Below, in pieces: positions 53,522-62,341 of a DNA stretch of 64,000 bases; the stretch's first letter is position 1, and every line of letters starts with the position of its first letter. The notes below the pieces were generated by a model. It made no database searches. It saw only the letters and a program-made list of their open reading frames with translations, and was not told the origin of the DNA. The stretch is from contig NZ_CP150233.1 of NCBI RefSeq assembly GCF_037974265.1, positions 6,324,001-6,388,000 on the forward strand. Direction: 5' to 3'. The stretch comes from Paenibacillus sp. FSL R5-0623 (GTDB taxonomy: Bacteria > Bacillota > Bacilli > Paenibacillales > Paenibacillaceae). Position numbers and translations under genes: made by a program.

Positions 53522-54349
53522 TTACCCCTTTACAGCACCCTCTGCAATACCCTCCATGATGAACTTCTGGAAGAACGCATAGATCAGAATAACCGGAATC
53601 GCAGTCAGTACCAAGGAGGACAGAATCAACGGCCATTCCTTGTTATATTCACCAAACAGCATGTTCGTGGACAGAATCAGCGTATAACGATTCACATCGG
53701 TCAGCATGAGTAGTGGCAACAAAAAGTCATTCCAGATCCACAGGAAGTCCAGAATCGCGATGGTGACTGTGATCGGCAGCAAGAGTGGGAAGATAATCTG
53801 GAAGAATGTCTGGAACTCATTACATCCGTCCATCTGAGCCGATTCCTCCAATTCACGCGGAATAGACTTCACAAACCCGTGATAGAGGAAGATTGCCATG
53901 TTCACACCAAGTCCGATATAGATCAGGGCCAATCCGTACGTGCTTCCCTGTACACCCATGCCTTTGGCTACCCGTGTCAGTGGAATCATGATTGAGTGGA
54001 ACGGTACCAGCATGGATGCAACAAACAGGAAGAAGATCAGGTTGCTCAAACGTCCGGAGGTACGTGACAGCTTGTATCCCGCAAGTGAGGCACAGAAGAC
54101 AATTCCCCCGATCCCCAGAAAGGATACAATCGCCGAGTTCATCGAACTGCCCAGCAGATTGATTTTGTTAAACGCGTCCGAATAATTCTCCCAGTGCAAC
54201 GTTGTTGGCAGCGCGATAAAGGACTGGAACATCTCACCCTGTGTTTTGAAAGAGTTCACAACCGCCATATAGATCGGCAGCATGGCGACGAGAGAGCCCA
54301 GGATCAGAAGCAGTCGAATCAGATAACTGTTCAGTCGTTGCATCCTCAT
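53522..54349 (-). CDS. carbohydrate ABC transporter permease, MalG type
   Basis: 275 aa, six helices, EAA motif in PRELEESAQMDGCNEFQTFFQIIFPLLLP. ATGA overlap with the MalF-type permease. CUT1-family oligosaccharide importer; the energising ATPase is not encoded here and is probably a shared MsmX-type protein. Last gene of the sugar uptake operon. Confidence 0.93.
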   Translation of the reverse strand: MRMQRLNSYLIRLLLILGSLVAMLPIYMAVVNSFKTQGEMFQSFIALPTTLHWENYSDAFNKINLLGSSMNSAIVSFLGIGGIVFCASLAGYKLSRTSGRLSNLIFFLFVASMLVPFHSIMIPLTRVAKGMGVQGSTYGLALIYIGLGVNMAIFLYHGFVKSIPRELEESAQMDGCNEFQTFFQIIFPLLLPITVTIAILDFLWIWNDFLLPLLMLTDVNRYTLILSTNMLFGEYNKEWPLILSSLVLTAIPVILIYAFFQKFIMEGIAEGAVKG

Positions 54350-55230
54350 GCTTCCACCTCTTTCTTCTTCATGACGGTGATCTGGATGAGTGTAAAGATG
54401 AGTACGATGATGAACAGCACAACCGATTTGGCACTCGCATAGCCGTATCTGAAGTTATTGGAGAACGCTTCTTCATAGATGTTCATCGTGATAACCTGCG
54501 TGCCCCGGCCCGGTCCGCCACCAGTCAGTCCATACACCACTTCGAACACTTTGAATGCTCCGTTCAACGTCAGGAAGAAACAGATGGTCACGGCATGAGT
54601 AATCATCGGCAACACCACATTGCGAAGTACCTGGAATGCATTGGCCCCATCAATAACAGCCGCTTCTTTGAGACTTTTTGGCACTCCCTGGAGAGCAGCC
54701 AGATAGATGATCATCATATACCCTACACCGTTCCAGAGCGATACGATCAGAATGGAGTAAAATGAAAACTTCGGATCACCCAGCCATTGCTGGTCGAGGA
54801 ACGAAAAGGCCAGTTTCTCTGCGAGCTGTGGCAGCACCTGAGAGAAGATGAAGGTCCACATGAAAGCACTGATGATTGTACTGATCATGTTAGGCATGAA
54901 GAACAGCGTCCGAAAGAGCCCTTTGCTGCGCGTTCGTGACTCAATCAACACGGCGAGCAGCAAGGCAATTCCGTTTTGCAGAATCAGCATAAATATTACA
55001 TATTTCATCGTGAACCACAGAGAGTTCAGAAAGTCGGGATCTTCTTTGAACAATTCCACAAAGTTGCCCAGACCGATAAAGCTGTAATCCCGATTAAGTC
55101 CGTTCCAATCTGTCAGACTATAGAACATGCCACTAAACGTGGGATACAACAGGAAAATCGCATAGATGACAAAGGCAGGCGCAGTGAACGCGAGCAGTGA
55201 CAGATACTTCTTGAACACATTCGTAGCCAT
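54346..55230 (-). CDS. carbohydrate ABC transporter permease, MalF type
   Basis: 294 aa, six helices, EAA motif in PKSLKEAAVIDGANAFQVLRNVVLPMI. GGGGAGAA upstream of ATG. Partner of the MalG-type permease. 186 bp downstream of the binding-protein gene. Confidence 0.93.
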   Translation of the reverse strand: MATNVFKKYLSLLAFTAPAFVIYAIFLLYPTFSGMFYSLTDWNGLNRDYSFIGLGNFVELFKEDPDFLNSLWFTMKYVIFMLILQNGIALLLAVLIESRTRSKGLFRTLFFMPNMISTIISAFMWTFIFSQVLPQLAEKLAFSFLDQQWLGDPKFSFYSILIVSLWNGVGYMMIIYLAALQGVPKSLKEAAVIDGANAFQVLRNVVLPMITHAVTICFFLTLNGAFKVFEVVYGLTGGGPGRGTQVITMNIYEEAFSNNFRYGYASAKSVVLFIIVLIFTLIQITVMKKKEVEA

Positions 55231-55416
55231 AGGTTCTCCCCCTTTTCACTCGAAGCGGATGATTGTAAACGTGGGAACGAAGAACGTTCTGCCTGCCGTA
55301 TCATCTGCTTGGAGACTGTAACGAAATAAAGTACCGCTAATTTGTTGATTACCCTCCCAAAACCATTGAGATTTTGTCAACAAAACAGAAGCAGGTACTC
55401 TATTCCTCACAGCTCC

Positions 55417-56697
55417 TTACTTGTTGACTTTGTTGTAGGATTTCCACGCCTTGTCGAGCGCATCGATAACCTGCTGTTGATTTAATTGCCCAGAGTAGTA
55501 GCCTTGCAACGCTTTGCCTGACTCGTCTTTCACCGCTTGAGGGAGGGATGGGTCCTCATATGCTTTACCTTCACTCACATATTTCTGAGCATCGTCTACC
55601 CACGGGAAGCTCTTGAAGTCATGGATCTTGGCAATCGGATTGAACTTGAGTGCTTCGAAGAATGCACTTGAATCCTTGTCATCGAGAATGTAGTTCACGA
55701 AATCGAGTGCCACTTCTTTGTTTTTGCTAGATGATGATACTGCCAGTGAAGTGGAGGTGCTCAGATTGATTTTGGTATCATCCGGATTGTCATTGATCGG
55801 CATGGGTGCTACACCAAAATTCAGGTCCGGGTTGGATTTCAGAATGGTCTCGGCAAACCATGGTCCCTGAATCCACATCGCGGCGCTTCCTGATGCGAAG
55901 GCTGCTGAACCATCATCTCCGCCCACTTCCAGCGCTTTGTCCGTGCCATTGGCATTGACGAGATCGAAGATGTCAAACAATGCTTTCATATCGGAGAATG
56001 AACCCTGATCCTGATTCATCTTCTCCACGAAGTCTTTGTGCTCAGACTGAGTTAATGCACCCACGGTAAGTGGCAGGAATAATTGCGGAATCCAGGCTTC
56101 TTTGTAGGACAGTTCAAACGGTGTAATGTTGGCTGCTTTGAGTTTCTCCACGACCGCTTTCATTTCCGTTAACGTCGTTGGCACTTCCAGCCCTTGCTCT
56201 TTGAAAATATCTTTATTGTACAGATAGCCCCATGATACTGTTTCCAATGGAACAGCTACGATTCTGCCCTCCGCATCCGTTATGGAAGGTTTAACCGAAT
56301 CCAGCAGCTTATCGACAAAAGGTTGGCCCGACAGGTCTTCCAGATAACCAGCTTTGCTGAATGGTGGAATCTCATTGACTGCATGCAGAGCGAACACATC
56401 CGGTGCATCATTGGAGGCGAGGCGAGTCTTCAGAATCTGAGGGGCATTGTCCGCTGGCGGCATCTCCAGTTGCACGTTCACCTCAATGTTTTTCTCTGCT
56501 TTCTCCTTGGCTTTGAACTGTTCTATATATTTATCGTAGTGTTCTTTCAGCCGAGGTTGTGCAACGAATACTTTGAGTGATACCGTGCTGCCTGACGCCG
56601 ATTCCTCCTGCTCATTGTCCGTTCCTGCATTGGAACCGCAACCTGCGAGCAGAACACTGACAAGTACCGCACTTGCTACACTTTTCCATACTTTCAT
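55417..56697 (-). CDS. carbohydrate ABC transporter substrate-binding lipoprotein
   Basis: 426 aa, family 1 extracellular solute-binding protein. Signal with lipobox VSVLLAGC; Asn/Asp-rich linker; then the MalE-like fold (LKVFVAQPRLKEHYDKYIEQFK, GSAAMWIQGPWFAETI). Sugar unknown; the GH42 enzyme nearby suggests galacto-oligosaccharides. GGGAGGTC upstream of ATG. A cre site lies at 56759-56773. Confidence 0.93.
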   Translation of the reverse strand: MKVWKSVASAVLVSVLLAGCGSNAGTDNEQEESASGSTVSLKVFVAQPRLKEHYDKYIEQFKAKEKAEKNIEVNVQLEMPPADNAPQILKTRLASNDAPDVFALHAVNEIPPFSKAGYLEDLSGQPFVDKLLDSVKPSITDAEGRIVAVPLETVSWGYLYNKDIFKEQGLEVPTTLTEMKAVVEKLKAANITPFELSYKEAWIPQLFLPLTVGALTQSEHKDFVEKMNQDQGSFSDMKALFDIFDLVNANGTDKALEVGGDDGSAAFASGSAAMWIQGPWFAETILKSNPDLNFGVAPMPINDNPDDTKINLSTSTSLAVSSSSKNKEVALDFVNYILDDKDSSAFFEALKFNPIAKIHDFKSFPWVDDAQKYVSEGKAYEDPSLPQAVKDESGKALQGYYSGQLNQQQVIDALDKAWKSYNKVNK

Positions 56698-56758
56698 CTC
56701 TTATGACCTCCCGGTGTGTAACTGGTTTGTCTTTCATAGGCTCATTATATATCAGAAA

Positions 56759-56773
56759 ATGAAAGCGCTTCAT
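56759..56773. promoter_or_regulatory. CcpA catabolite-responsive element (cre)
   Basis: ATGAAAGCGCTTCAT, a near-perfect palindrome matching the cre consensus, 62 bp upstream of the binding-protein start codon and around its promoter; minus strand has TTGTCC before and TATAAT after it. Predicts glucose repression of sugar uptake. Confidence 0.8.
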
Positions 56774-56844
56774 TGGACAAAATTAGACTGGTGTATTGGA
56801 TTATTTTAAACCTTAATCCTGCCGCAAATGCTCTCTCGAACGTC

Positions 56845-57954
56845 TCATTCCGTACTACTGCCTGATTCACCTGATATACGAGCCTGTCCCTTCCGCATCT
56901 CCCCTGGAGATATTCCGAAATGCTTCTTAAACACTCGATAGAAGTAGGACACATCCTCATAACCCGCCATCTCGGCAACATGCTTGAACGGAATCTGTTC
57001 GTCCATCACCCACTCTTTCGCTCTCGTCATACGTAATTGGACAACATAGTCGGTCACGTTCACCTCATACTCTTTCTTGAATACCTTGCTGAGATATTCC
57101 TTGCTGACAAAAAAGATCTGGGCGAGCTGCTCCAGGGTAATCATCTCCATACAGTGCTGCTCCATGTATTGCTTCACCTCGTCCAGGTTCAGCTTGTTCT
57201 TGAACTTACGCTGCGCAATGAGCTGCTCCAAAGCCTGATAGTACGGAGTCGAAATCCATGCGATCGTGGATTCGATGGAAGCCAGTGCAGCCGCAGGAGG
57301 CAGCGCTGTTGCCACTGGCCGCTCGTACAAGCCGTTGGAGACGCACAACTCATCCAGCAAAGCCTGTAATTCATAAGCCACCCGCCCAAGCTGCCGGGGT
57401 CTGTTAATCTCGCATCGTTCCAGCTTCTGCTGTAATTGTTGGAACCACTCACGCAGACTCTGAACGTTCAGGTCATTAAACCGCAGACGGGCCTGCTGTT
57501 GAAACAGGGAGAACTCACCTGCGAACGAAGATGGGTACGACTCCCATGATTCAGGCGCAGATTCCACCTTCTCCAATTCTTTTGCACATTTGGCAAGTAC
57601 ACCATTCAGTTCATCCGGATTCACCGGTTTGAGCAGATAATCTGCAGCCCGATGGCGAATCGCATGTTTGGCATAATTGAAGTCATCATACCCGCTTACT
57701 ACGATTACCTTGATCCGAGGGTATTGTCCGCTCAACGTCTGTAGCAGCTCCACACCGTCTGTGCCGGGCATGCGCATGTCCGTAATGATAATGTGAGGCT
57801 GATGCTGCTTGACCAGTTGTATGGCCTGCTCACCATCCTCTGCCTCACCTGCAACGGTCATGCCAAGTTCATTCCAATCTCCCAGGTTGCGCAGAATATC
57901 CCGGTTCCACGGTTCATCATCTACCAGTAGCACTCTGTACAGTTCCTTGTTCAC
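56845..57954 (-). CDS. two-component response regulator, YesN/AraC type
   Basis: 369 aa. Receiver domain (LLVDDEPWNRD; phospho-Asp in IIITDMRMPGTDG; Lys in YLLKPVN) and a C-terminal AraC HTH (ITLEQLAQIFFVSKEYLSKVFKKEYEVNVTDYVVQLRMTRAKEWV). GTG start overlapping the kinase stop (GTGA). Probably activates the adjacent sugar transporter in response to a carbohydrate. Confidence 0.94.
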   Translation of the reverse strand: MNKELYRVLLVDDEPWNRDILRNLGDWNELGMTVAGEAEDGEQAIQLVKQHQPHIIITDMRMPGTDGVELLQTLSGQYPRIKVIVVSGYDDFNYAKHAIRHRAADYLLKPVNPDELNGVLAKCAKELEKVESAPESWESYPSSFAGEFSLFQQQARLRFNDLNVQSLREWFQQLQQKLERCEINRPRQLGRVAYELQALLDELCVSNGLYERPVATALPPAAALASIESTIAWISTPYYQALEQLIAQRKFKNKLNLDEVKQYMEQHCMEMITLEQLAQIFFVSKEYLSKVFKKEYEVNVTDYVVQLRMTRAKEWVMDEQIPFKHVAEMAGYEDVSYFYRVFKKHFGISPGEMRKGQARISGESGSSTE

Positions 57955-59741
57955 AAGGCTTCGCCTCCTGTATTGCAGGGAATTCGTACCGTAACGCTTG
58001 TCCCCTGTCCATATTCACTTTCCATGCTCATCCCGTAATCAGATCCAAAATGCATTATAATTCGCGAGGCCGCATTGACCAGTCCAATACTTGTACCTGA
58101 ACTCCACACCCGATCTGCCTGCCGGGTAAGCCGCTCCAGTCTGGACTGCATCTCCATTAGTTTCTCAGCATCCATACCCATACCGTTATCACGAATTCGA
58201 ATGGTTACATCTGTAGGTTCACAGACGACCTCAATACCCAGCTTCCATTCGCCCTGTTTCTTCTCCAGACCATGCAAAAATGCATTCTCCACAATGGGTT
58301 GCAAAGACAACTTGGGGATGTAACACGCCCGAAGTTCTCCGTTAATTTCCAGTGTGTATTCAAGCCTTCCGGCAAAGCGCTGCTTCTGAATCAGCATATA
58401 ATGCTCTAACTGATCGAGTTCAGACTGCAGAGGGACAAGTCCATCCGGCGCTCGCACAATATAACGAAACATCTCGCTCAAGGCTCGAATGACCTTGTAA
58501 CTGTCTGCCGGTTTTTGCGAGTAGACCATGCCGCCAATCATCTGCAGCGTATTTTGCAGGAAATGAGGATGGATCTGGGATTGCAGTGCTTTGAGCTCGG
58601 CCGTCTGCTTCTCCAGATTCATTAGGTAATTGTCGCGAATATGTTCCCGAATACGACTAGCCATGCCGTGCAGATTTTTCTCCAGCAGACCAATCTCATC
58701 TACCCGACCGCTTCGCACCACTTCCCTGTCCTTGATCAGTTGAATACCCTTCATGGAATTCGCCAATCTGACAATGGGCTTTGATGTGCGCCAGGCAACC
58801 AGCGCAGCTAGTCCCACAGATATGACGGTAGCCAGGCCACCCACGACCAATCCATATTTCATCGTGTCCAAAGCACTTTCGTTAACAACATGGGCAGGTA
58901 CAATCTTGATCACACGTAGTCCTGACGGCTCGATGGAGTGAAAGAATACATATTCTTTGGCTGTCCGGATGAAGCCCGAACTTTCTTTTGTGCCTGCCAA
59001 TTTCTCCAGTGCTTCCACAGACGGCTGTATCTCTTGATTTGGCTGATAGACCGGACTGCCCGTGTTGTCCGCAATGTATACCGCATAGTCTCCCCGGCTA
59101 TCCAGCAGCTCCAGAGTCTGGTTGAACTCAGCCCACTTGACCTCCAGACTGATGGCGCCGATCTGTGCCTGATCCTCGAAGCGGTTCATGCTGCGAGTCA
59201 TGTGAAACTTCTGCGGATCGTCTGGATCATTGATAATCGTAAAATCCTTATGTTGTGCAAAAAGCTCATGATATCCTTCCGGTATTTCCGATACCGCCTT
59301 GATGCGAGAATCCATGGAGTTGAAGGTGAACAGGGTGTCCAATTCCTTCAGATACAGTTCAACGCCAAATACATAATTGCCGGCAGAATAGTATACACTG
59401 TTCAACATATTAAACATGGCCTTCTGTTCATCGAATCGGCTGGCTGCCGGCGCTTCTTCGTTCAACGCCAGATATTGATGCAATTCGTCACTGATCTGAA
59501 TGGAATAGATAATATTGTTCATGCGGGCGAACTGTTCACCCAGATAGATCGAGGCCCAGTTCATATTGGCTCGGTTGGTCTCCATAATCTCCTCTTCCAT
59601 GGAAGAGCGGGTATTCTCGGCTGCCATAGCGGTCATGGCAATGACGGGCACAACGGCCAGCAGCGTCATGGTAAGAATCAATTTATTGCGAATGCTGCGT
59701 TTGAAAGGATCTATCAGCTTCCGATAACATTCGGTAAACAC
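57951..59741 (-). CDS. sensor histidine kinase, YesM type
   Basis: 596 aa. Membrane helix at about residues 20-40, extracellular Cache-like domain (about 45-285), second helix (GLVVGGLATVISVGLAALVAW), HAMP, then a His_kinase/HATPase part with the phospho-His in QSQIHPHFLQNTLQMIGG, N-box PIVENAFLHGLEKK and RDNGMGMDAEKL. GTG start with AGGAG 10 nt upstream. Coupled to the response regulator. Confidence 0.93.
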   Translation of the reverse strand: MFTECYRKLIDPFKRSIRNKLILTMTLLAVVPVIAMTAMAAENTRSSMEEEIMETNRANMNWASIYLGEQFARMNNIIYSIQISDELHQYLALNEEAPAASRFDEQKAMFNMLNSVYYSAGNYVFGVELYLKELDTLFTFNSMDSRIKAVSEIPEGYHELFAQHKDFTIINDPDDPQKFHMTRSMNRFEDQAQIGAISLEVKWAEFNQTLELLDSRGDYAVYIADNTGSPVYQPNQEIQPSVEALEKLAGTKESSGFIRTAKEYVFFHSIEPSGLRVIKIVPAHVVNESALDTMKYGLVVGGLATVISVGLAALVAWRTSKPIVRLANSMKGIQLIKDREVVRSGRVDEIGLLEKNLHGMASRIREHIRDNYLMNLEKQTAELKALQSQIHPHFLQNTLQMIGGMVYSQKPADSYKVIRALSEMFRYIVRAPDGLVPLQSELDQLEHYMLIQKQRFAGRLEYTLEINGELRACYIPKLSLQPIVENAFLHGLEKKQGEWKLGIEVVCEPTDVTIRIRDNGMGMDAEKLMEMQSRLERLTRQADRVWSSGTSIGLVNAASRIIMHFGSDYGMSMESEYGQGTSVTVRIPCNTGGEAL

Positions 59742-59767
59742 AGCGCATCCACTCCTGAGCTAAAATA

Positions 59768-59808
59768 AGACAAACGCCCCAGCATGGAAGCCGAGGGCGC
59801 TTTGGTCT
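59768..59808 (-). terminator. Terminator-like hairpin between beta-galactosidase and kinase
   Basis: CGCCC / GGGCG core flanked by AGAC / GTCT; the minus strand continues into GTCTTATTTTAG just before the kinase start. It likely ends the beta-galactosidase transcript. Confidence 0.5.
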
Positions 59809-59881
59809 TTATATTCTTTTGGAAATGTTGAAATATCACGTTATACAATAGAATGAATGGTTACACGAGATCACTACGTGG

Positions 59882-60029
59882 TCAGAACAACCCTCTGATC
59901 GCTGTTATCACCGGATTTTTTTGATTCCCTTTTCTAAGGGGAAAATCCGTTGATAAAGGCGAGGTATATGCTTCCGATGCAGCTTTCTTTCAGAAAGCTT
60001 TTAGCTCCGCTTCCTCAGGTTATTTCTGC
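59882..60029 (+). repeat. Dispersed structured intergenic repeat, copy D
   Basis: Outer arms CAGAACAACC (59883-59892) and GGTTATTTCTG (60018-60028) pair. Inner stem CTGATCGCTGTTATCACCGG with CCGTTGATAAAGGCGAG: here the CCCC/GGGG pairs of copies A and C are replaced by CACCGG/CCGTTG, keeping pairing. Carries the extra hairpin AGCTTTCT-TTC-AGAAAGCT shared with C. In the 348-bp gap after the beta-galactosidase gene, 60 nt past its stop codon. Confidence 0.84.
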
Positions 60030-60089
60030 CCTCTCCGTTAACGTGCACATGTTAAATTCAACTTATATACCTATATTTATTATTTCCTA

Positions 60090-62093
60090 TTATTGTTCGA
60101 CAATCCGTATGCCCCATGGTTCCAGTTCGATCTTCTCTCCTTCAGTAATCGGGGTTCCTGCCAGAAGTTCAGTTCCTTCCCCATAAGCATTCACGAAGGA
60201 TGTTGCCTCATCTGCATAATTGAAATAATAGCGAATTGTGCTCCCTTGATCGTTCACACCTGTCTTCACAATGATAGGAAAAGCCAGTTCCTGATCAGAT
60301 CCCCATACACCCGCTTCCTTCATGACACGTTCCAACACCTTACGGATCACCGCAGAACTGGTGTAACAGCCGACATAGGTTGCTTTGCCTTTTCCATAGG
60401 CATTCTGGGTAATTGCCGCATATTCACCCCAATGTGGATGATCATACCAAGCGAGTACTTCAGCAGTTGTTGGTGTAATTAGTTCCATCCAGGTATGAAC
60501 CTGGTTCTGCTCTTCACCAACCTCGAATGGATCATCCCGCAGCGAGACATGTTTTGGTTCTACAAATAGGTTATAGCTGATCCCGCATGCCTCACTGATC
60601 AGGCCGGGCTGGCGGGTAGAGCGTACCTTGATATGCTCATTTGTGAATCCGCTTTTGAACGAGTAGACGATATGTCCGCCATCCTGTACGAATTGATTCA
60701 ATTTTTCCAGCAGTGCATCCGAAGCAGCATACAGAGCAGGTACAACGAGCACATCATATTCCGCATAACTCTCAACAGACGGGTCGATGAGGTCACAGCC
60801 AATGTTCATTTTATACAATTCATCGTACATCCATCGCACCACGTCATTGTAGTTCTTGTCACTGGTGAAATTAAAACCAAACCACTTGATCGATGTCAGC
60901 GCCTCATTGCTGAACAGCACAGCCACCCGATTTTTTTTCTTCAGATTAACGAGCTTTGGACTAAGACGGGCAAAATCCCTGCCAATGGTCTTCGCTTCGT
61001 TGTACACTGGATTCGGTTCAAAGTCATGACTGAGCAATCCTTTCCAGTACGTCTCAAAGGAATTGTGCAACGAATGCCAGTGCCAGTATGCGACCATGTT
61101 TGCTCCTGATGCCAGATGACTGAATGCCTGCAAACGTAGTTGTCCCGGATAAGGAACCCAATGCCAGAACGCCTGCGCTTCAGTCTCCAGTACCAGATAG
61201 TTCGATTGTTTGGTGGAACGTGCCACATCCCCGCCGAATGAAATTTCAATGCCCGTCAGATCATCCTGGGAAGGATGGTAGATGTCCACACTGGTAATGT
61301 CAAAAGGTTTCGATGCGGCAAAATGATCCACATCCCCTTGAATGCCGTACGAATATCCACGCCAGTCAAAGTCGAAATTCTGGGTAACAAACTGTCCTTC
61401 CTGTTTGTATTCATTCACGATCCCCACTTGCCAAGCCAAAAAGTTGGTTACCAGCTGTCGCTGGAACTTGGCAAATTCAGCGCCCAGACTGCCGTTAATC
61501 GTTCCTACCACAGACGGGAAGTCCTCCCAGCTATTGATTCGATTGCTCCAGTAGTCGAGGCCAAATTCCTTGTTAAGCTCATCCAGAGAACTGAACTTGT
61601 TCCGCATATATTTGACGAATTGCAGTTGTACATTATCTCCGGCCGTATTGTAATGCTTTGTCTCGTTATCTGTCTGATAACCGATGACCGCTGGATGTGT
61701 GCTTACCCGAGAGATTAGCTTGCGAATGATCCGTTCGGCATAGAATAGATAGGTTGGGTGTGTAATATCCATAATCTGTCTTGCGCCGTATTTACCAGGT
61801 CCCTGAGAGGTGGTAGCCAGCACGTCCGGATGTTCCTTGACCATCCATGTTGGAACAGCATACGTTGGTGTCCCGACGATAACCTGAATTCCCGCTTCAT
61901 GCATGGCATCCAGCACACGGTCTACGGAAGAAAAGTCAAATACGCCATTCTGCGGTTCATGGGTACTCCAGGTTGATTCTGCAATACGGACTACGTTGAT
62001 GCCTGCATCCTTCATCATCTGAATATCCTTGTCCAATCTTTCGTAAGGCATATATTCATCATAGTAGGCTACACCATATAATAATTTGTCCAT
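60090..62093 (-). CDS. beta-galactosidase, glycoside hydrolase family 42
   Basis: 667 aa, no signal peptide, so intracellular hydrolysis of imported beta-galactosides. GH42 layout: TIM barrel (residues 1-390) with acid/base Glu in IGYQTDNETKHY and nucleophile Glu in NYLVLETEAQAFWHW, a trimerisation domain (about 395-600, YDVLVVPALYAAS), and a small C-terminal beta domain. AAGGAGA upstream of ATG. cre site at 62168-62182. Divergent from an AraC regulator. Confidence 0.94.
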   Translation of the reverse strand: MDKLLYGVAYYDEYMPYERLDKDIQMMKDAGINVVRIAESTWSTHEPQNGVFDFSSVDRVLDAMHEAGIQVIVGTPTYAVPTWMVKEHPDVLATTSQGPGKYGARQIMDITHPTYLFYAERIIRKLISRVSTHPAVIGYQTDNETKHYNTAGDNVQLQFVKYMRNKFSSLDELNKEFGLDYWSNRINSWEDFPSVVGTINGSLGAEFAKFQRQLVTNFLAWQVGIVNEYKQEGQFVTQNFDFDWRGYSYGIQGDVDHFAASKPFDITSVDIYHPSQDDLTGIEISFGGDVARSTKQSNYLVLETEAQAFWHWVPYPGQLRLQAFSHLASGANMVAYWHWHSLHNSFETYWKGLLSHDFEPNPVYNEAKTIGRDFARLSPKLVNLKKKNRVAVLFSNEALTSIKWFGFNFTSDKNYNDVVRWMYDELYKMNIGCDLIDPSVESYAEYDVLVVPALYAASDALLEKLNQFVQDGGHIVYSFKSGFTNEHIKVRSTRQPGLISEACGISYNLFVEPKHVSLRDDPFEVGEEQNQVHTWMELITPTTAEVLAWYDHPHWGEYAAITQNAYGKGKATYVGCYTSSAVIRKVLERVMKEAGVWGSDQELAFPIIVKTGVNDQGSTIRYYFNYADEATSFVNAYGEGTELLAGTPITEGEKIELEPWGIRIVEQ

Positions 62094-62167
62094 GACTTAA
62101 TCTCCTTTTTAGGTGGAAAATATAATGTTCTTGACGTGTGCAAGAGTTGACATATTCCAATCCATAA

Positions 62168-62182
62168 TGGTAGCGTTTACAT
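62168..62182 (-). promoter_or_regulatory. CcpA catabolite-responsive element (cre) before the beta-galactosidase
   Basis: Minus strand ATGTAAACGCTACCA fits the cre consensus WTGNAANCGNWNNCW at every fixed position; 75 bp upstream of the start codon. Confidence 0.75.
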
Positions 62183-62341
62183 TATTATGGGTCGAAGAAC
62201 TTGGATTGTTCAGCAACCACTTCAAACGCTGATGCGTTCCATGGATCATCCATCCTTGCGTTAAACTGATTATAATGAAGTATACTACGGGTGCCGATTG
62301 TATAAGGCAAGTTGTTTTTACCCTTTTCCGAGGTGAATATG

